Source: an uncultured Faecalibacterium sp. (GTDB taxonomy: Bacteria > Bacillota > Clostridia > Oscillospirales > Ruminococcaceae). From it: DNA of 24,248 nt. Below the pieces are notes generated by a model that was not told where the DNA came from, searched no databases, and saw only the letters and a list, made by a program, of their open reading frames with translations. Made by a program: the position numbers and the translations under genes. Positions 21,096-24,248 of the stretch are shown here, one piece after another. Numbering within the stretch: the first letter of the stretch is position 1; the number at the start of each line of letters is the position of its first letter. The stretch lies in assembly GCA_934540955.1 (NCBI GenBank), contig CAKTCY010000033.1, positions 1 to 24,248 of the forward strand. Reading direction: 5' to 3'.

Positions 21096-22973
21096 TTATT
21101 CCCTCCACTGCACCGTGATGCGTCCCTCTTTCAGCCCGCGCAGATCATCGCTTTCGGAAAAATCCTCCCGGTCCATGGTCAGGTTGGGGTTGTAGTAGGG
21201 GTCGTGCAGGATGTTCGCCTTGCCGTGCACCTCGTACAGGCGCTGCTGCTCGGCGGCAAAGCGCCGTGCCTTTACCGGGTCCTTCTCGTCCCCGCCGCGG
21301 CTCTTGCTCTCGTAGTGGGTCAGCTGGGCGTAGGGCGTCCACGCAATGCGGCAGCCCGCATCCCGCACCCGCAGGCAGAAGTCCACATCGTTGAAGGCCA
21401 CCGCAAAGGCCTCGTCCAGCCCCTTCACCTTGTCCCACACGCTGGTCTTTACCAGCAGGCAGGCACCGGTAACGGCAGAAAAGTTTTGCACCGTGGCAGT
21501 GCGGAACATATACCCGCTGCCGCCGGCCTTTTTGTACTTGTGGCTGTGCCCCGCGTAGCCCCCCAGCCCGGTAATAACGCCCGCGTGCTGGATGGTCTCG
21601 TCCGGGTACCAGAGCATGGCGCCGCACACTGCCGCCCCGCCGGGGTGGGCGCATTGGCGCAGAAGCTCGGTGAGCCAGTCGCCATTGCGCACCTCCACGT
21701 CGTTGTTCAGCAGCAGCAGATACTCGCCGGTGGCGTATTTGCGGCCAAAGTTGTTGATGCCGGAAAAGTTGAAGCCCTTTTTCGGGTAGGTGACCACCCG
21801 CAGGCCGTCGTAGCGCTGCTGCGCCTTTTTATAGTAGGCAAAGGTGGCGGGGTCGGTGGAGTTGTTCTCCACCACGATGACCTCAAAGTGCTCCCACGCG
21901 GTCTTTGTCCAGATGCTGTGCAGGCATTTTTCCAGATCCTCGGTGTGGTCCTTGTTGGGGATGAGGATGCTCACCTTCGGCTCGCCCACGATGTCCCACT
22001 TCACCCGGTAGGTGCTGGGGAACAGACCGTCCTCCACCGTGCCGGTGCGTCCGGTGCGGGTCAGGTGGTCTGCCAGCGCCTTTTTGGCCGCTGCCGCCAC
22101 ATAGGGCTTGGCCTCGGCACCGCCGGAGGTAGACCCCGCGTGCACCCGCCAGTAATAAAGCACCTGCGGCACATGGGCGGCGCCGCCGGTCTTTTCCAGC
22201 AGACGCAGGAACAGATCATGGTCCTGACTGCCGTCGCATTCCGGGCGTTCGCCGCCCAGCTGCTCCCACAGCGCTTTTTGGAACACCGCCAGATGGCAGA
22301 TGTAGTTGCAGCACAGCAGGTAATCCGGGGCGTAGTCCGGCTTGAAGTGCGCCACCATGGGGCGGCGGATGCTCTTGGTGAACAGTGCCTCATCGCTGTA
22401 CAGAAAACCGTCCGGCTCGCCGCGCTGCCGCAGCTGCAAGATGGCCTTGCCCATGGTGTACAGGGCATGGGGTGCCAGAATGTCGTCGTGGTCAGCCAGC
22501 GCCAGATATTCCCCTGTTGCCAGCTGCGCGGCGGCGTTGGTGTTGGCCGCAATGCCCTTATTTTCGATCTTTTTGTATACGATCTGTTGATTCTTTTGCT
22601 GATATTCCTTTACGATCCGCTCCACATCCCCGTGGGCAGCGTCCGAAGCATCGGCAAGGCAGAGCTGCCCGTTGGGCGCGGTCTGCCCCACAAAGGAATC
22701 CAGAAACTCCCGCAGGTATTTTTCCGGGGTGTTATACAGCGGGGTCAGCACCGAGATGGTAGGCAGGCCGCAGTCTGCCGCCGTTTTGCCTGCCAGCTCT
22801 GCGCGCTGCGCCTCCAGCACCTTTTTGGTGGGCAGGTAGCGTGCACGCTTGCCAAAGCAGCGGCGCTTGACAAAGCCCGCGCCGCGCCTGACCATGGTGG
22901 GCAGGCCCTCTTCTTTTGTCAGCTGCACGGCGTAGCCGGCAAGCTCCTTGGCGCGTTTCAACCGTACATTCAT
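21096..22973 (-). CDS. Two-domain family 2 glycosyltransferase
   Basis: A 625-residue cytoplasmic enzyme with two GT2 (GT-A fold) domains in tandem. Domain 1 (about 72-290) starts ISVLTPLYNTPEKYL and has NTNAAAQLATGEYLALADHD with following DD (DHDD at 161-164, the metal/nucleotide-sugar DxD region) and the acceptor-side CDGSQDHDLFLRLLE. Domain 2 (about 333-590) starts VSILIPNKDHTEDL and has GEYLLLLNNDVEV (NNDVEV at 423-428), then AFNDVDFCLRVRDAGCRI with YAQLTHYESKSRG. This layout is common in enzymes making rhamnose-rich or O-antigen-like surface polysaccharides. It sits between the export ATPase (1-bp gap) and the DUF5662 gene. The sugar donor cannot be told. Confidence 0.92.
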   Translation of the reverse strand: MNVRLKRAKELAGYAVQLTKEEGLPTMVRRGAGFVKRRCFGKRARYLPTKKVLEAQRAELAGKTAADCGLPTISVLTPLYNTPEKYLREFLDSFVGQTAPNGQLCLADASDAAHGDVERIVKEYQQKNQQIVYKKIENKGIAANTNAAAQLATGEYLALADHDDILAPHALYTMGKAILQLRQRGEPDGFLYSDEALFTKSIRRPMVAHFKPDYAPDYLLCCNYICHLAVFQKALWEQLGGERPECDGSQDHDLFLRLLEKTGGAAHVPQVLYYWRVHAGSTSGGAEAKPYVAAAAKKALADHLTRTGRTGTVEDGLFPSTYRVKWDIVGEPKVSILIPNKDHTEDLEKCLHSIWTKTAWEHFEVIVVENNSTDPATFAYYKKAQQRYDGLRVVTYPKKGFNFSGINNFGRKYATGEYLLLLNNDVEVRNGDWLTELLRQCAHPGGAAVCGAMLWYPDETIQHAGVITGLGGYAGHSHKYKKAGGSGYMFRTATVQNFSAVTGACLLVKTSVWDKVKGLDEAFAVAFNDVDFCLRVRDAGCRIAWTPYAQLTHYESKSRGGDEKDPVKARRFAAEQQRLYEVHGKANILHDPYYNPNLTMDREDFSESDDLRGLKEGRITVQWRE

Positions 22974-22974
22974 A

Positions 22975-23718
<744 letters not shown>

Positions 23719-23730
23719 TGTTCACCCTCC

Positions 23731-24248
23731 TTAAATGTGCAGCACAAAGCGGTCCTGCGTTTTGCGGAACACCCACAGCCCCACCACCATGGACAGCACG
23801 GCGCAGATGCCGCAGACAAGGAACATATTCAGATCCAGCGGGATGCCCCACATCACCGTGCGGCGGAAGCCCGTGATATACCAGTACATGGGGTTCAGCT
23901 TGATGATCTGCTGCATATTGAAGCCGCCGATGGAAAAGGTCATCTGGGTGGGGTCGTAGAAGATGGCGGAGAAATACAGCAGCGCGGTGATGAACACGCT
24001 CCAGATGTGCATGATATCCCGGAAGAACACCGTAGCCGCCGCTAAGAACATACTGACCCCGAGGCTGAAGAAGAACAGGGTCACCAGCGGGTACAGCGCC
24101 TCGAGAATGGTCAGGTGGAAGGGCGCGCCGGTAAAGATCATGACCAGCAGCAGCGCCACAAAGCTGAAGATGCAGTTCACCATGGCAAAGCAGCATTTTT
24201 CCAGCGGGAAGATATACTTGGGGATATACACCTTTTTCAGCAGCGGGG
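23731..24248 (-). CDS. ABC-2 type polysaccharide export permease, C-terminal part
   Basis: The last 172 codons of a Wzm/TagG-type permease; the reading frame stays open to the window edge (upstream codons LLKKVYIPKYIFPL), so the N-terminus lies outside. Visible are about five membrane segments and the family landmarks VYIPKYIFPLEK, FFFSLGVSMFLAAATVFFRD with following IMHIW, YFSAIFYDP, and LNPMYWYITGFRRTV. It partners the ATPase gene just downstream to export a surface polysaccharide or teichoic-acid-like polymer. It is the first visible gene of a minus-strand operon of at least four genes. Confidence 0.92.
   Translation of the reverse strand, partial: PLLKKVYIPKYIFPLEKCCFAMVNCIFSFVALLLVMIFTGAPFHLTILEALYPLVTLFFFSLGVSMFLAAATVFFRDIMHIWSVFITALLYFSAIFYDPTQMTFSIGGFNMQQIIKLNPMYWYITGFRRTVMWGIPLDLNMFLVCGICAVLSMVVGLWVFRKTQDRFVLHI

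Overview
The window looks like chromosome from a fairly GC-rich, low-oxygen Firmicute of the Oscillospiraceae/Ruminococcaceae, most likely Faecalibacterium or a close relative. This rests on gene content (clostridial-order rnfCDGEAB operon, stand-alone QueH, AsnA, DUF896 protein, DUF5662 protein), AGGAGG-type ribosome binding sites, sigma-A-like promoters and strongly GC-biased third codon positions. The genus is inferred from general knowledge, not from a database search. No phage, insertion sequence, CRISPR array, tRNA or rRNA was recognised.

Layout. (1) 1-512, minus: 5' part of enolase. (2) 875-2296, plus: MATE efflux protein with a good promoter. (3) 2570-7416, plus: complete branched-chain amino-acid ABC importer, livJ-livH-livM-livG-livF, with a hairpin in the leader and an intrinsic terminator between livJ and the permeases. 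(4) 7854-8867, plus: asparagine synthetase A. (5) 8948-11193, minus: purA followed by a DegV-family protein. (6) 11394-11618, minus (DUF896), and 11694-12314, plus (QueH), fired from one symmetric bidirectional promoter. (7) 12455-13594, minus: MFS transporter. (8) 14018-19076, minus: Rnf ion-translocating ferredoxin:NAD+ oxidoreductase operon. (9) 19397-19522, plus: 41-residue membrane peptide gene with its own promoter and terminator. (10) 19646-20242, minus: lipoprotein with a possible CAP-like domain. (11) 20555-24248, minus: surface-glycan module of ABC-2 permease (partial), export ATPase, two-domain GT2 glycosyltransferase and a DUF5662 protein.

How the genes work together. Rnf couples ferredoxin oxidation to NAD+ reduction and ion export, the usual energy-conserving step of such fermenters. 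The Liv importer, AsnA, PurA and enolase are core nitrogen, nucleotide and carbon functions. The right-hand module probably makes and exports a cell-surface polysaccharide.

The most unusual content is non-coding. Six copies of a structured unit of about 115 nt lie in intergenic DNA at 7423-7534(+), 7566-7680(-), 12321-12436(+), 13700-13816(+), 13848-13963(-) and 20389-20504(-). Each has a GGACGATTTAAA-like start, a short stem whose two sides change together between copies, a conserved TCCGC...GCGGA pair, an A/T-rich linker of 16-18 nt, then a 15-16 bp hairpin. The hairpin stem sequence varies, but on the unit strand the apex is always C-TGCG-G, a UNCG-type RNA tetraloop. The unit ends in TTTTCAC-purine-rich sequence. 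Four of six lie in sense orientation downstream of genes; two pairs form large tail-to-tail palindromes; two insertions are flanked by 12-16 bp direct repeats. I do not recognise this family and regard it as the best candidate for something undescribed here.
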